From IMG/VR virus record IMGVR_UViG_3300042450_000154, positions 1 to 51,682 of that record: DNA of 51,682 bases. The stretch is one strand, 5' to 3'. The DNA comes from a virus. Below the pieces are notes generated by a model. It was not told the origin of the DNA, ran no database searches, and saw nothing but the letters and a program-made list of their open reading frames with translations. A program made the translations under genes and the position numbers. Positions 42,101 to 50,200 of the stretch are shown here, in pieces (position 1 is the stretch's first letter; the number at the start of each line of letters is the position of its first letter).

Positions 42101-42150
42101 ATCTTGGTGGTGGAGCAACTATTGAATATGTTTTAATGCGTATAGCTTAA
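36163..42150 (+). CDS. Giant tail fibre protein with T7 gp17-type N-terminus
   Basis: 1,995 residues (T7 gp17 has 553). The N-terminal ~150 residues (FIRRKTISLNSIVTFAPGTRLTTTQLNLQFDQLKYLIQEL) match the podovirus fibre attachment domain. The shaft is long and repetitive: DAKGRIT...DLP modules (about 400-720), ATKKYVD-type and Gly/Thr/Ala-rich fibre repeats to about 1,850. A compact C-terminal domain without a chaperone/peptidase signature ends the protein. It binds the cell surface. No stop or frameshift is seen through 5.99 kb. Confidence 0.92.
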   Translation: MSTYDNLNIAQATLIFDSNGNTSVGAGEFDLSTMAFLPNVPLIDQIEVERVFDTGADTKFGTNQFTIADRRQCFIFPKNWYSINEQTKILKFVDLATIPTKFEMAVNPAYYPLSRTFLLALPDANDNEQWINIPVVANTTAEGPPVRQYDKVFIRRKTISLNSIVTFAPGTRLTTTQLNLQFDQLKYLIQELVAKIRNEIILKYDENAVDGPFLGNTDLKMNNNFIKDVATKEITDANTPFTGQDNIVYTGGAFIPNVFAVKNAVTKGAIYRTGVVAGTSTFTGDFTTRLPDSATNYKITNLAPGTVSTDAVNLSQLNNADNLTSGTVGVARLPLNIPLANLSSAAGQTTYTLPLENLPNTLGTNIGTFGKSAPGNADNMVYATVNNKGILSGLGHRSMAVEDLPTVSGLVAQAYGGTGKLLSLTADAKGRITIIAANDIVNADLPLVSTLTAQVYGSTDASSPLTKFEVNSKGIITSASHRAIAVVDLPTTGVTQASTYGKATATNTNNMLQIAYDTTGRVTLASHRNMGHADLPDNIPLSKLSNALSQSYILPKDAIADGSILFAKLDTVTANQSALPLSFIPDGINLSKINPANAGQFVLPDACLNNTAVVPNAYSGSPIKDITVDAKGRITSISERAIGSGDIPALGASAISITTSPFADALIPPLVVSSQGSYGSTTTIPTFTVDTKGRVTVAANSVALSTAHIGDFNTNTNNLIDGRAISHAGGTFYNAGTKLISNVVNPVSDQDAATKKYVVDNFQSLSGFNTAAATQIQANAVFWDSANSRFTALRSSNDQNIFGVATPTVNNHAANKLYVDTTVANYQTTSGLAAAVLTPIQSNAVYWDGTNFTAFKSGENRKIRGVATPSDNSDAVPLGYFNTNALVAVGGVISAGNKILTGLGTPALNAAQATDAVNFGLLQSVVNTGTLIGSTVPQVYRLAVGAVAATPTIGSTTYNQYSYQFLDSSNPLMGTTSSMLLVEVEGSTIKFTPQPAAPTTSAFNGYFYLQDAGTTKTVHVYTTATLTGFITIRNFGLSRLVSGAAGTTSAQGIVSIVNNGGITVNAGAISLTTATDTQLGGVTIATNGGLTNTSGSISVTRSDSTTSTSTTILANSKAVNDLKGLSMLLDGTQQMTGKLRTATATTAIASLSIPSSAATLGTLVSGDLWNLNDVLQFRTTAATKQIAYRDAATTGALGLVQISSGNESGLSITGPGVLSIAAASSTALGGIKIGTGLELSSGSTIVRLSSLLNSTLTDTAATSNAAKNIYDYAVGVQANLTATNSSLATTNSNVTTAQNTASAALPKAGGIMTGMIQLAGSTTTLSPLRFVGGTAPTSPTAGDVWFESNTLKMRIGVTTKDIAFTDSALSGTAATATKLANERAITLTGPVTGTVNFDGSQAVSIATTVATNAIALGTNTTGDYIASATGTDGVSVTGSGGEGAGITIANTDKGSSQAIFKTITPSSGTSVTASANASVLNLSGSGNITVTGAGSTITIANTATAPISFGTIAVTGTTGQTAVAANSSAATLTLNAGTGMSITTDAGTDIITLANTGITSISGTGSQVNVSAGATPTISLPQNIHSGASPTFAGATLGSVIIAAGTANTLTTGTNLDLILDPNGTGKISLLANVDCSSNTLNALGACTLGTVLSDAITMRTTGAKLKFGSAVDTTIEASAGASAGVYAVGDMVLRVPASGKAFLIKDPTAVPTAGTELITKTALDSAVTSGISGGNLMPTAGTVHTAAQTLGCSIGNFVVKTGTDTPTATRLTIVPSGAATFSGALTVNGGTTLDTTLVVTGTTTLNQEVTVNSSYNITAGKAPSAANHLANKTYVDGSIDSISDTDARLPIKKLLMQVPIRQFVIGAITAAAGAVITTSGMTVNVPKYFPIFHSSGGSRNTSLTVLEGHQIIILEQQLTAGGTTFAYTKSALFAPESPVAAMLAYRIDNNSMTTTGTFTRVSVGSVLTGGVGGTSFQLNLGGGATIEYVLMRIA

Positions 42151-42160
42151 GGAATAACCT

Positions 42161-42415
42161 ATGAATGAGAATAACATTGGTATCTATGTTTCGGTATTGC
42201 AATTAGCTATTCTCACTATTGGGGTAGTTACTGTTATTATACGCCTAGGCAAAAGGGAGGCTCAAATCGACAACAGCATGGCAGAACTTCTTCTATTAAA
42301 AGACATAACTAGAGATCTAGTTAAGACTGATATTGAATTAGGAAAGAACATGGTGGCTGTAATGGTTGAGTTGAAGGAACTACGGTATCGTATTGAGATG
42401 CTGGAAAGGAATTAA
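42161..42415 (+). CDS. Small membrane protein with coiled coil (lysis-cassette candidate)
   Basis: 84 residues. Residues 8-27 are hydrophobic (VSVLQLAILTIGVVTVIIRL); the remaining 55 form a long amphipathic helix with heptad spacing. One N-terminal membrane span plus coiled coil is seen in spanin-like or holin-accessory phage proteins. TAATG-coupled to a lipoprotein gene, which strengthens an envelope role. Not a recognised family. Confidence 0.55.
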   Translation: MNENNIGIYVSVLQLAILTIGVVTVIIRLGKREAQIDNSMAELLLLKDITRDLVKTDIELGKNMVAVMVELKELRYRIEMLERN

Positions 42416-42885
42416 TGCGTAAGCTATTCTTACTAGTTTTTCTTACAGGATGTTCCTCTGTTAATGAGATATCATCAAGCACTTATAAGATACAAGCAAG
42501 TGCTCTACAGATACTTAATACGGAGGACATCGTAGTCGCCCACAAATACGCTCGTAACATCCTCGGTGAATCTGAGGACATTGCGGGTATCTTAGGTAAC
42601 ATTAAAGACAGTACCCCTTGGTGGGCAGACCTACTTAGCTACGGCTTTATTGCCTTAGCTATATTAGGTGTATGTGTACTCCTGTGGTACACAGGAATTG
42701 GTACATTAATTAAGAAGGTAGTATATTCTCTTGGGTTGTTTATCCCAGAGAAGAAGATTCAACAAGCTAAGTTGCTTGCTGAAGCCAAGGACGAATCAGA
42801 TCCTACTACCATTAGAGAAGCAATCGCAGCATTCAGAGCAGGAGATCCTGCCTTCGATGCTGCATATAAGAAAGTACAAGGATAA
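42415..42885 (+). CDS. Lipoprotein with internal membrane span
   Basis: 156 residues. The signal sequence ends in a lipobox LTGC (Cys13). A second hydrophobic segment lies at about 73-95 (YGFIALAILGVCVLLWYTGIG), and the C-terminus is charged and helical. It could be an outer-membrane-anchored lysis or superinfection-exclusion protein; the second span is unusual for an o-spanin. It is sandwiched between two other small membrane protein genes. Confidence 0.6.
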   Translation: MRKLFLLVFLTGCSSVNEISSSTYKIQASALQILNTEDIVVAHKYARNILGESEDIAGILGNIKDSTPWWADLLSYGFIALAILGVCVLLWYTGIGTLIKKVVYSLGLFIPEKKIQQAKLLAEAKDESDPTTIREAIAAFRAGDPAFDAAYKKVQG

Positions 42886-42889
42886 TATT

Positions 42890-43003
42890 ATGGCATCATT
42901 TATCGGTTCAGTTTGGTTTGCATGTCTTCTTTGCGTGGTTGGCTATATCGCTGGATCAGTCGTTCCAGTGAGCAAGCTGCCTGAGCTGTTCAAGAAGAAG
43001 TGA
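42890..43003 (+). CDS. Tiny membrane protein, holin candidate
   Basis: 37 residues: one strongly hydrophobic span (FIGSVWFACLLCVVGYIAGSVV, about 4-25) and a basic tail (FKKK). Size and topology allow a pinholin/holin or phage lipoprotein partner. The stop overlaps the next GTG start. Assignment as holin is inference from size, position and hydrophobicity. Confidence 0.5.
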   Translation: MASFIGSVWFACLLCVVGYIAGSVVPVSKLPELFKKK

Positions 43004-43224
43004 ATAAAGAACTTATCACTCAATTAAATGCTCGTCTTATTGAGCGTCTTCTAGACGATCTTCAGGACGATACAAAGAGTACCCCCGGTCTGTACCAAGT
43101 CATTCGTGGCGTGGTCAACGACAACCGGGAAGCTCTAGATGGCATCCCTTCTACCTCCCTAGATACCCTAGAGAGTGCTATGAAGGCTAAGATGCCATTC
43201 AAATTTAAGTCTACCCAGATTTAA
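43000..43224 (+). CDS. Putative small terminase subunit (T7 gp18-like position)
   Basis: 74 residues from GTG 43000. Helical N-terminus (ELITQLNARLIERLLDDLQDD), a GLYQVIRGVVNDN segment resembling the conserved 'ARQYLKDN' helix of podovirus small terminases, and an MPF near the end like the LPF end of that family. It sits immediately upstream of the large terminase, as in T7. No DNA-binding motif is sharp enough to be certain. Confidence 0.6.
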   Translation: MNKELITQLNARLIERLLDDLQDDTKSTPGLYQVIRGVVNDNREALDGIPSTSLDTLESAMKAKMPFKFKSTQI

Positions 43225-43230
43225 CACAAC

Positions 43231-43347
43231 GGTTCCTAGGGGCAGGAATGCCCTTAGGAACCATTTGATTGTACTTGGGCTAGCAAGATAGCCCATTGAC
43301 TGAGAAACCGTTTATAGCCCCTGCTAGGGGGCTTAGAAAGGAAGCCC
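43231..43347 (+). promoter_or_regulatory. Nested hairpins in terminase leader
   Basis: A 13-bp stem (43231-43243/43250-43262, one G-T) is followed by a perfect 7-bp TGGGCTA/TAGCCCA stem (43276-43282/43289-43295). Then AGCCCC/GGGGCT (43316-43321/43328-43333) competes with GGGCTT/AAGCCC (43329-43334/43342-43347). The second fold places the AGAAAGG ribosome binding site in its loop right before ATG 43348. No good T-run follows the first stem. Translation control or RNA processing is likely. Confidence 0.6.
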
Positions 43348-45033
43348 ATGAAAGCTCCCCCCGAAGTCCTAGAGGATTTTAGAAACCATCTTTACTTCTG
43401 TTTCAAGTACCTAGGCTTGGGTCAACCTACCCCTAAGCAATATGCTATGGCACATCGGCTCCAAGTAGGAACCAAGGATATGCTCCTACAAGCAGGGCGT
43501 GGTGACGGCAAGTCTGTAATCATGGCATGCTATGTCTCATGGTTACTCTTGTTGAATCACAATACTACAATACTTGTATTATCAGCAGGGGCTGACCGGG
43601 CTATTAAGTTTGTGTTCCAGACCAGAGCTATCCTAACTCAGGTTCCTTACATGAAGGATCTTGAGCCATTAGAGAATGACAAGGACAGTGCCTTTGGTTT
43701 TAATGTACATACCCGTACCCAGTTCGGACAGGATCTGTCAGTAACTGCTAAGGGTATTACCTCACAGATCACAGGTCTACATGCTGATCAGATCATTGGT
43801 GATGATGTTGAGATTGTAGAAAACTCTGACTCCCCTCAGGCTAGAGAGAAACTCTGGGAGAGATGCTTGGAGTTAGAGAATGTAGTAAATAAAGTTGATG
43901 TGGCTAGTATCCGATTCTTGGGTACACCACAATCTAAAGACTCTGTATATAATAAACTAGGTGGGATTTACCCCACCGTTAAGTTTCCGGCTGTCATGCC
44001 AGACTTAACTAACCCCGAAGAGATAGAAAATGTTGATGAATATATTCTTGGTCTGGGCTTTGAGCCGGGAGAATCGACTCAGCCTGAAAGATTTCCCACA
44101 GAAAAGCTTGCTGAAATTGAAGCGAAGATTGGTCCGACCAACTTTGACTTACACTACAAACTCAAGACCTCAAGTGCCGATGTCAAAAGATATCCCCTTA
44201 GACTTGAAGATTTAATTGTATTGGATGTAGATCCACAGGTCTTCCCAGTCAAGGTAGTTCATGCTAAGAGTGTTGTGAATAAGAGAGTCTCTTCATTTGG
44301 TATGAAGGGTGATCTTGTTTATGAGCCTATGCATATTGAGCCATCCTTTGTTCCCTACAATCAGACGGTCTTATTCATAGATCCCTCAGGTCGTGGTGCG
44401 GATGAGACAGCTCTATGTGTGGCTTCCTTTGCTCATGGTTATATTGTTATACATGAACTTACGGGTATCCAAGGTGGCTATGATAGTCCTACCCTAATGA
44501 AGATCTGTAAGCTTATTAATCAATACAAGATTAACCTTGTTAAGTATGAGTCTAACTATGGTGATGGTATGTTCGGTAAGATCATCCAGCCTGTCATTGC
44601 ACAGAACTGTGGACAGATTGGTATTGAAGAGTACAAGGTTACAGGATCTAAAGAGAATAGAATCTTAAGTACACTTGAGCCAATCATGGCACAACACCGT
44701 CTTGTATTTGATGTTGGGGTTATCCAAGACAAGGAGAATCAGATACAGATTACTCGACTACAGAACAAGCGGGGTGCTCTTAAGCATGATGACCGTGTGG
44801 ATGTACTGAGTGCTGCTGTGTCCCATTGGATAAATGCTTTGGCTATTGATCCAGATAGAGAATTGATTCATAAACAGCAAGAAGACTACAAGAACCAGAT
44901 TAAGGAATGGATGGGAAACAAAAGAGTACTTGGTCTTCTAGGTGATAGAATCTCCGGTGCTGTCTTGTTGAATGGAAAGGATATTCCAAAGGGTAGGTTC
45001 GGTAAATCTATATTAAAAAGAAATCGCCCATGA
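43348..45033 (+). CDS. Terminase large subunit (T7 gp19-like)
   Basis: 561 residues (T7 gp19 has 586). N-terminal ATPase: Walker A GRGDGKS (50-56), Walker B IIGDD. C-terminal RNase H-like nuclease: IDPSGRGADE (D345) and HDDRVDVLSAA (D481, D482, D485). It packages DNA through the portal. Starts at a ribosome binding site enclosed in a hairpin loop. It overlaps the sulfotransferase-like gene by 4 nt. Confidence 0.95.
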   Translation: MKAPPEVLEDFRNHLYFCFKYLGLGQPTPKQYAMAHRLQVGTKDMLLQAGRGDGKSVIMACYVSWLLLLNHNTTILVLSAGADRAIKFVFQTRAILTQVPYMKDLEPLENDKDSAFGFNVHTRTQFGQDLSVTAKGITSQITGLHADQIIGDDVEIVENSDSPQAREKLWERCLELENVVNKVDVASIRFLGTPQSKDSVYNKLGGIYPTVKFPAVMPDLTNPEEIENVDEYILGLGFEPGESTQPERFPTEKLAEIEAKIGPTNFDLHYKLKTSSADVKRYPLRLEDLIVLDVDPQVFPVKVVHAKSVVNKRVSSFGMKGDLVYEPMHIEPSFVPYNQTVLFIDPSGRGADETALCVASFAHGYIVIHELTGIQGGYDSPTLMKICKLINQYKINLVKYESNYGDGMFGKIIQPVIAQNCGQIGIEEYKVTGSKENRILSTLEPIMAQHRLVFDVGVIQDKENQIQITRLQNKRGALKHDDRVDVLSAAVSHWINALAIDPDRELIHKQQEDYKNQIKEWMGNKRVLGLLGDRISGAVLLNGKDIPKGRFGKSILKRNRP

Positions 45034-45527
45034 GTATAGCTGTTGTAACAGGTATTGGTCCCCGTACTGGTACTTCATTTGTAATGCAGAGTGCTAAGAA
45101 GGCAGGACTCCCCATCATAGGGGAGGCATTCAATAACATAGTTGTTCCCAAACACAACCCTGAGGGCTACTGGGAAACAAACACACTCAATCCCAAAGAA
45201 CTTAATAACCATATTGTTAAACTTTGGTATCCTAATTTAATCACCATTAACACAAACAGAATATCTCGTATTGTTGTCTTAGAAAGAAAAGATAAGCTAG
45301 CTCAGATGTATAGTATATATAAAGTCTTTAAAGACGAGTGTGAACTACATCCTGTCTTTGCTACTTTAATCAATCCAGTGGATATATTCTACGAGCATGC
45401 TACTTATTTAAATGAGTGGCTCAATAAACAAAATCAAAATAAAATAATGCGGGTAAATACTGAGGATCTCACAGATTCAATACCAGATATCTTATCCTTC
45501 TTAGAAAGAGGACTCAAATGGGAGTAG
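45030..45527 (+). CDS. Sulfotransferase-like P-loop protein
   Basis: 165 residues. The start VVTGIGPRTGTSFVMQSAKKAGLPIIGE, followed by a NPEGYWE segment, matches the 5'-phosphosulfate loop (GxPRxGTS) and the NPxGYxE motif of bacterial sulfotransferase-family P-loop proteins. The rest is short, with IVVLERKDKLAQ possibly replacing the 3'-phosphate loop (RNP..). Sulfation of a host or virion molecule is possible, but function is inference. It is ATGA-coupled to the terminase gene. Confidence 0.6.
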   Translation: MSIAVVTGIGPRTGTSFVMQSAKKAGLPIIGEAFNNIVVPKHNPEGYWETNTLNPKELNNHIVKLWYPNLITINTNRISRIVVLERKDKLAQMYSIYKVFKDECELHPVFATLINPVDIFYEHATYLNEWLNKQNQNKIMRVNTEDLTDSIPDILSFLERGLKWE

Positions 45528-46234
45528 TAGCAGCAGGAGCAATGGGAGCAATGGCTTTGGCTTCAGGTGTTATGGGTGCATTAGGTTCAGCTAGCCAAGC
45601 TGACGCAGCAGCACAGGCAGCAGAAATCCAGCAAAGGAATGCAAACTTTCAGAACCAATGGGCAAAGGCAACGCAAGACAGAAATGTTATGCGTGAGTTT
45701 CAAGCCAATCTTCAGCGTAGTACTCAGATTGAAAAGGGTGCTGCAACTGAACGAGCATTAGCAGAGTACTATTTAGACAAGTCATTCTCAAATCAAAAGA
45801 GTACACTAAGCAAGCAAACCTCACAGGTCAATGCACAGTTCATTTCTTCAATGACAAGCCGTGGTATAACTGCAAGTAGTGGAACGGCTAGGGCAATGCT
45901 TCGTCAAAACATTGAAGCCTTAGGTAGCAACATGGTAGCCCTTAAGCTAAACCATCGTAGTGCCTATCAGGATATTATTACACAACAGCAAACAAGATTA
46001 GGACAGCGAGGCAATGCCTTTGCTCCAGACCTTGGAGTATTTATTCCATCTAAGGGTGGTATTGCTAACAACTCCTCAACTGCATTAACCACTGGTTTAA
46101 TTCAGGCTGGTCTGTCGGGAGCATCTGTTGGTATTCAAGCAGGTATTCAATATACTACTAAACCCGGAACTACACCAAGTAGTGGTGGTAGCTTTATGCC
46201 TTTTGCAGGAAGACTAGGATTACCTAATGGCTAA
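45518..46234 (+). CDS. Internal virion protein (T7 gp14 position)
   Basis: 238 residues. It has an Ala/Gly/Met-rich N-terminus (AAGAMGAMALASGVMGALGSASQADAAAQAAE) that may span a membrane, a Gln-rich helical middle and an SRGITASSGTARAMLRQN motif seen in podovirus gp14-like proteins. It should be ejected into the outer membrane to help build the DNA channel. Overlaps neighbours at both ends. Confidence 0.8.
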   Translation: MGVVAAGAMGAMALASGVMGALGSASQADAAAQAAEIQQRNANFQNQWAKATQDRNVMREFQANLQRSTQIEKGAATERALAEYYLDKSFSNQKSTLSKQTSQVNAQFISSMTSRGITASSGTARAMLRQNIEALGSNMVALKLNHRSAYQDIITQQQTRLGQRGNAFAPDLGVFIPSKGGIANNSSTALTTGLIQAGLSGASVGIQAGIQYTTKPGTTPSSGGSFMPFAGRLGLPNG

Positions 46235-47270
46235 AAAAGATTTATACTCTTCATTGCAAAAGATTGCAACTGAAACAAACACCAATGCCGTTGATGCAGT
46301 TAACACTGAGGAGATGATTGACAAGCAAGACATTGCCAAGATTAATCAGATCACAGAGTTAGCCACTAAGATGTATCCTACTAACGCACAGAATAGATTT
46401 AATTACTGGAAGAATAATAATTCCCTCGACAGTCTTTCCAACAACAGTAGAAATTACTTCTGGAAGGAATACGAGAAGATGCATCCATCTGGTAAAGATG
46501 GGGCAGTCAGTGACTTTATCAACACCAGTCTTATTGAGTTAAATAATATTAGTGGGGTTTCTAGCAAAGAGTTCTTTCTGAGAGATCGTATGGCTAACTC
46601 CCCTGAGTGGGCAAGAACAGCCCTTGCTCCAGAGCTAGCTAAGCTTTCAACTGTAGTGGCTACGGCTAACTTCAGTAAGGCTAGTCAAGTCTACTCTAAC
46701 ACATTGAGTGGTAAGGTTAATAAGTTCCTTATGGACAATGAGTTAGACCCTGATGTGTCTACTGACCAACACTCCTCTGATTTTATGAAGCTAGAACAAA
46801 TGAACTTGTTTGATGTAGCCTCTGTAGTCAATGGTCGTATTGGTATCTACAATCAGAATGGAACCTTTGTCCCAAGCTTTGGTCTACAAGACCGTAAGCA
46901 AGCTTTACCAAATGATCCATATGGTGCTCCTTCGTTTGCTGAGCAAGTCTTAGTTAAAGACACAGCAACACAGCCAATCAAGGAAGCTATTGAAAATAAG
47001 ATCTATTCACAACGCAGTGTTATCTCTAGACAAGAGAAACAATCTGCAATGGAAGTCTCTAAGCTTTTAGAGACAGGTCATTATAACATTGATAGATGGA
47101 ATGAAGCCTTTGCAGTTAACCCAGAGTCTTCCGCTAAGGACCAAGTATATCGTGGTCTTCGTGGGGAGATTGCAGCTGGTCGAATTAAAACAACAAAAGA
47201 ACTAACAGAAAGTATTTATACAGCTATGTCTAAATACCCTAATATGTTTGGAGATACAACCAATGGCTGA
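46227..47270 (+). CDS. Internal virion protein (T7 gp15 position)
   Basis: 347 residues (T7 gp15 has 747), so much shorter. Charged, helical and Asn/Ser/Lys-rich, without recognised motifs. It lies between the gp14-like and gp16-like genes, which supports an ejection-core role. The last codons overlap the next gene start. Confidence 0.6.
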   Translation: MAKKDLYSSLQKIATETNTNAVDAVNTEEMIDKQDIAKINQITELATKMYPTNAQNRFNYWKNNNSLDSLSNNSRNYFWKEYEKMHPSGKDGAVSDFINTSLIELNNISGVSSKEFFLRDRMANSPEWARTALAPELAKLSTVVATANFSKASQVYSNTLSGKVNKFLMDNELDPDVSTDQHSSDFMKLEQMNLFDVASVVNGRIGIYNQNGTFVPSFGLQDRKQALPNDPYGAPSFAEQVLVKDTATQPIKEAIENKIYSQRSVISRQEKQSAMEVSKLLETGHYNIDRWNEAFAVNPESSAKDQVYRGLRGEIAAGRIKTTKELTESIYTAMSKYPNMFGDTTNG

Positions 47271-50200
47271 TATGCAAAAAGAACTAAGTAATTTACTTGG
47301 TAAGAAAACCTTAGATCCACTAGAACAGACTGTCTTTGAGACTGGACCAAAAGGTGGCTTTGTGCCGCCTGATTCCATCAACATGTACAAAGAAACCCAA
47401 ACCCAATTTGGACAGCAACCTATTGGAGTTGAGGGTGCTGATATTGATTGGTATGCATTAGGCGAGAGTGGCTTTAAGATTGCCAATGAAACCTTTGGTG
47501 CTGTAGTTAATAATTTAATCTCATCTAAGGGTAATGCTATTGCAGAACTTAAGGATGTATATTCAACTAAACTAAATAATGCATATATTGAACTCAATAC
47601 AAAGCAAGCTGAAGCTAGAGCTAAAGGTATAGCAATAGACCAGCCAATCATGGATAGCTTAATTTCAAGAATTAATGAATATAAAACCGAGTGGAATGAC
47701 AAGGCAAGAGATGTCGTAGAGAATAATCAGGGTGGTTTATTTGAACCCGCCATTGATTACTGGGATCCTGAGCTAGACATTAAGAGCCTAGGTTCTAGGT
47801 ATCAAGAACTCGCCTTAAGAGTTCGTTCATCCGATAGAGACATCTCTGCTGCAGCAACAAAGCTTTTGTTTGATGCCCAATTCAATAACATTGGTAAGCA
47901 AAAAAAAGACTTTGATGCTAAGCAAGCAAAGTTTGGCGCAGTCCCTTATAAGGCTGGTGATACTGCAAATCTGGTATTAGCTGGAGCTTCTCCATTGAAT
48001 GCTGTAGGATCTCAATATCCCCCAGTTTCTCCAACCGATCCAACTAATACACCTTACTTTTTTACACAACTAAAGGATGGTAAACTTACACCAAAGGTAG
48101 ATGCTGCTGGTAATCAAGTAGTAATCCTAGATCCAGCTACAGGTCAGTGGCTCTGGAATTCTGCAGCAAGTCAAGATGACTTAAATGAAAATGAGACTAA
48201 GCAACTTGTTGACTATGCTCAGTTTAGTCCTTATGCAGAATATAGAGATCGCTCAGCTATTGCATCTCATCAGGGTATGCTGGCTCCAGATTCAGCGGAT
48301 GCTGTTAAGTTTGTATTTAGTAAACCAATTGCTACAAGATCACCACAAGAAATGCTTCGTGTTGGTCTGATGCTAAATCAACTTCCTGTTTCAACACTAT
48401 CTGACAACCTAAAGGAAATCGGATTGAATGAAGAAGATATGGGCATGGCTATAGTCCTTAGAGATGCTGTTCAAAAGGGCGGCACAATGCAAACTCTATC
48501 AGAATTAAAAAACATAACCGCAGCAGATATTGGTGTAGTCAATGAGATTCTAACTTTTGCACAACAAGACAGCCCTTATATAAAAGGTGCTGCAACTAAA
48601 GCCACTACATTAGTATATCTAAATAACATTGTTCGCCCTCTTGTTGGACAAGCATTGGGTCTGAATGACAAGCAACTAACCGATTTACTGGTAGAACTTA
48701 ATGGAGATACTGTAAAGGATGCGGGTGGACCTGAGAGTCTTGTTCGTGTTTTAAAAAACAACCCACAATTACTTGGAACTGCCCTACGAGCTATGGCTTA
48801 TGTTGAAGCTAATAGACGACAGTTTCTAGTTGAAGGTCGCGCTGGTGATTTAGATGCAAGTAAGGTAGCTGCGTTTGCTGCTACGTTTAATAAGACACTT
48901 GCAAACCACCGGGGTATTACCGCTGTAAAGGGTGCTGATGGTAGTATGGTTTCTGCTGAAAGTCCTGATTTATCTTACACAAATACTCTTAAGCCTGAAA
49001 ACACAAAGCTTAATATATTTGATACACACTTTGCAAGTTCCTATAGTACAGATGATCTGACTAACCCTACTGCTGTTAGAGACTCCGCAATTAAAACTGC
49101 AAAGGGTTTAGTCCCTGATTTGAATGAACGACTCTACACCTCTTTCTTAGACAACATGGTTGTTAATCAACCAAATGGTCTAGAAGATAAAACACAAGTT
49201 TCTAGAGTTATTCCAGTGGGTGAGCAAGGTAGACTTGCCGTTGCTTGTAGTGCTGCTGTAATGAAACTCAATGGATATGTTCCAGTAATAGGAGCAACCG
49301 CAGAGGCAGACTTTGCCGCACAACTTGCTGCAGTCAAAAAGGGTTATGCACAGATTCCACCCATGTCAGAATGGGGAATCGAATATAGTGTTAGTCCAAG
49401 AGAGCAAGGGTTTATGACCTCATCAACTGGCGGTCTTCCTCTGGGATACCGAAGGATTATGATGGGTAATGTAGATGTACTTCCCTATCTTACTCCCGCT
49501 TCTCAGATTGATTCTAATGGTGTGTTTACCCCGCGTAGAAATGATGGCACTCCTATATTAAGAGTACCCGCATCAAGAGACAATGGGGGTGCATATCGTA
49601 TGACACTAGAGAATCTAGAAAGTTATAAAATAACTAAGACTCCTTCTTATACGATTGTACCTAGCAGTGAAGCGGCAGGAATACTCCCACAAGAGATGGG
49701 TATTATTATGAGACAAGCAGAGCCACAAGCTGTCAAGGCTGTTGCTAGAGCGTTTGCTAATCAAGACAAGCTATTACTAGCAAACATGACTGCAGATGAG
49801 GCAAGCACCATCTTCATTGTTAATGCTGATAAGATTATGGATATTGTTGAAGCGGATCCTCGCCTTAAACAAATCAAGTATCTACTACAGAACGATATAA
49901 CCGGAGAGAAAAAAACTGCTGTCTTTAGTCAAGAGAACTTTGGCATAATGTTTGAAGACGCAAAGAAAAAAGGTATTACTACTGTTGCTGATTTTATCTC
50001 TTACACTCTCGGCGTTGCCGTAGCTAAGTTAGAGAACAGACAAGACCAATCAGACTTTATGGAGGCTGCTGCAGAGAATGCTTATAAAAGATCTGTAGCA
50101 TCAGGTGCTCCTGCTATGCCGATTCACGAAGGTGATTCAGTAGTTCAGGTTGGTCCAGCTGCAGGTATGTCCCTATACCGACCAAACTCAGATAGGTTTG

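Noticed and set aside
42415-42885. Canonical o-spanin
   Set aside because: It has a lipobox but also a second strong membrane span and no proline-rich periplasmic part, so a simple outer-membrane spanin is not supported.
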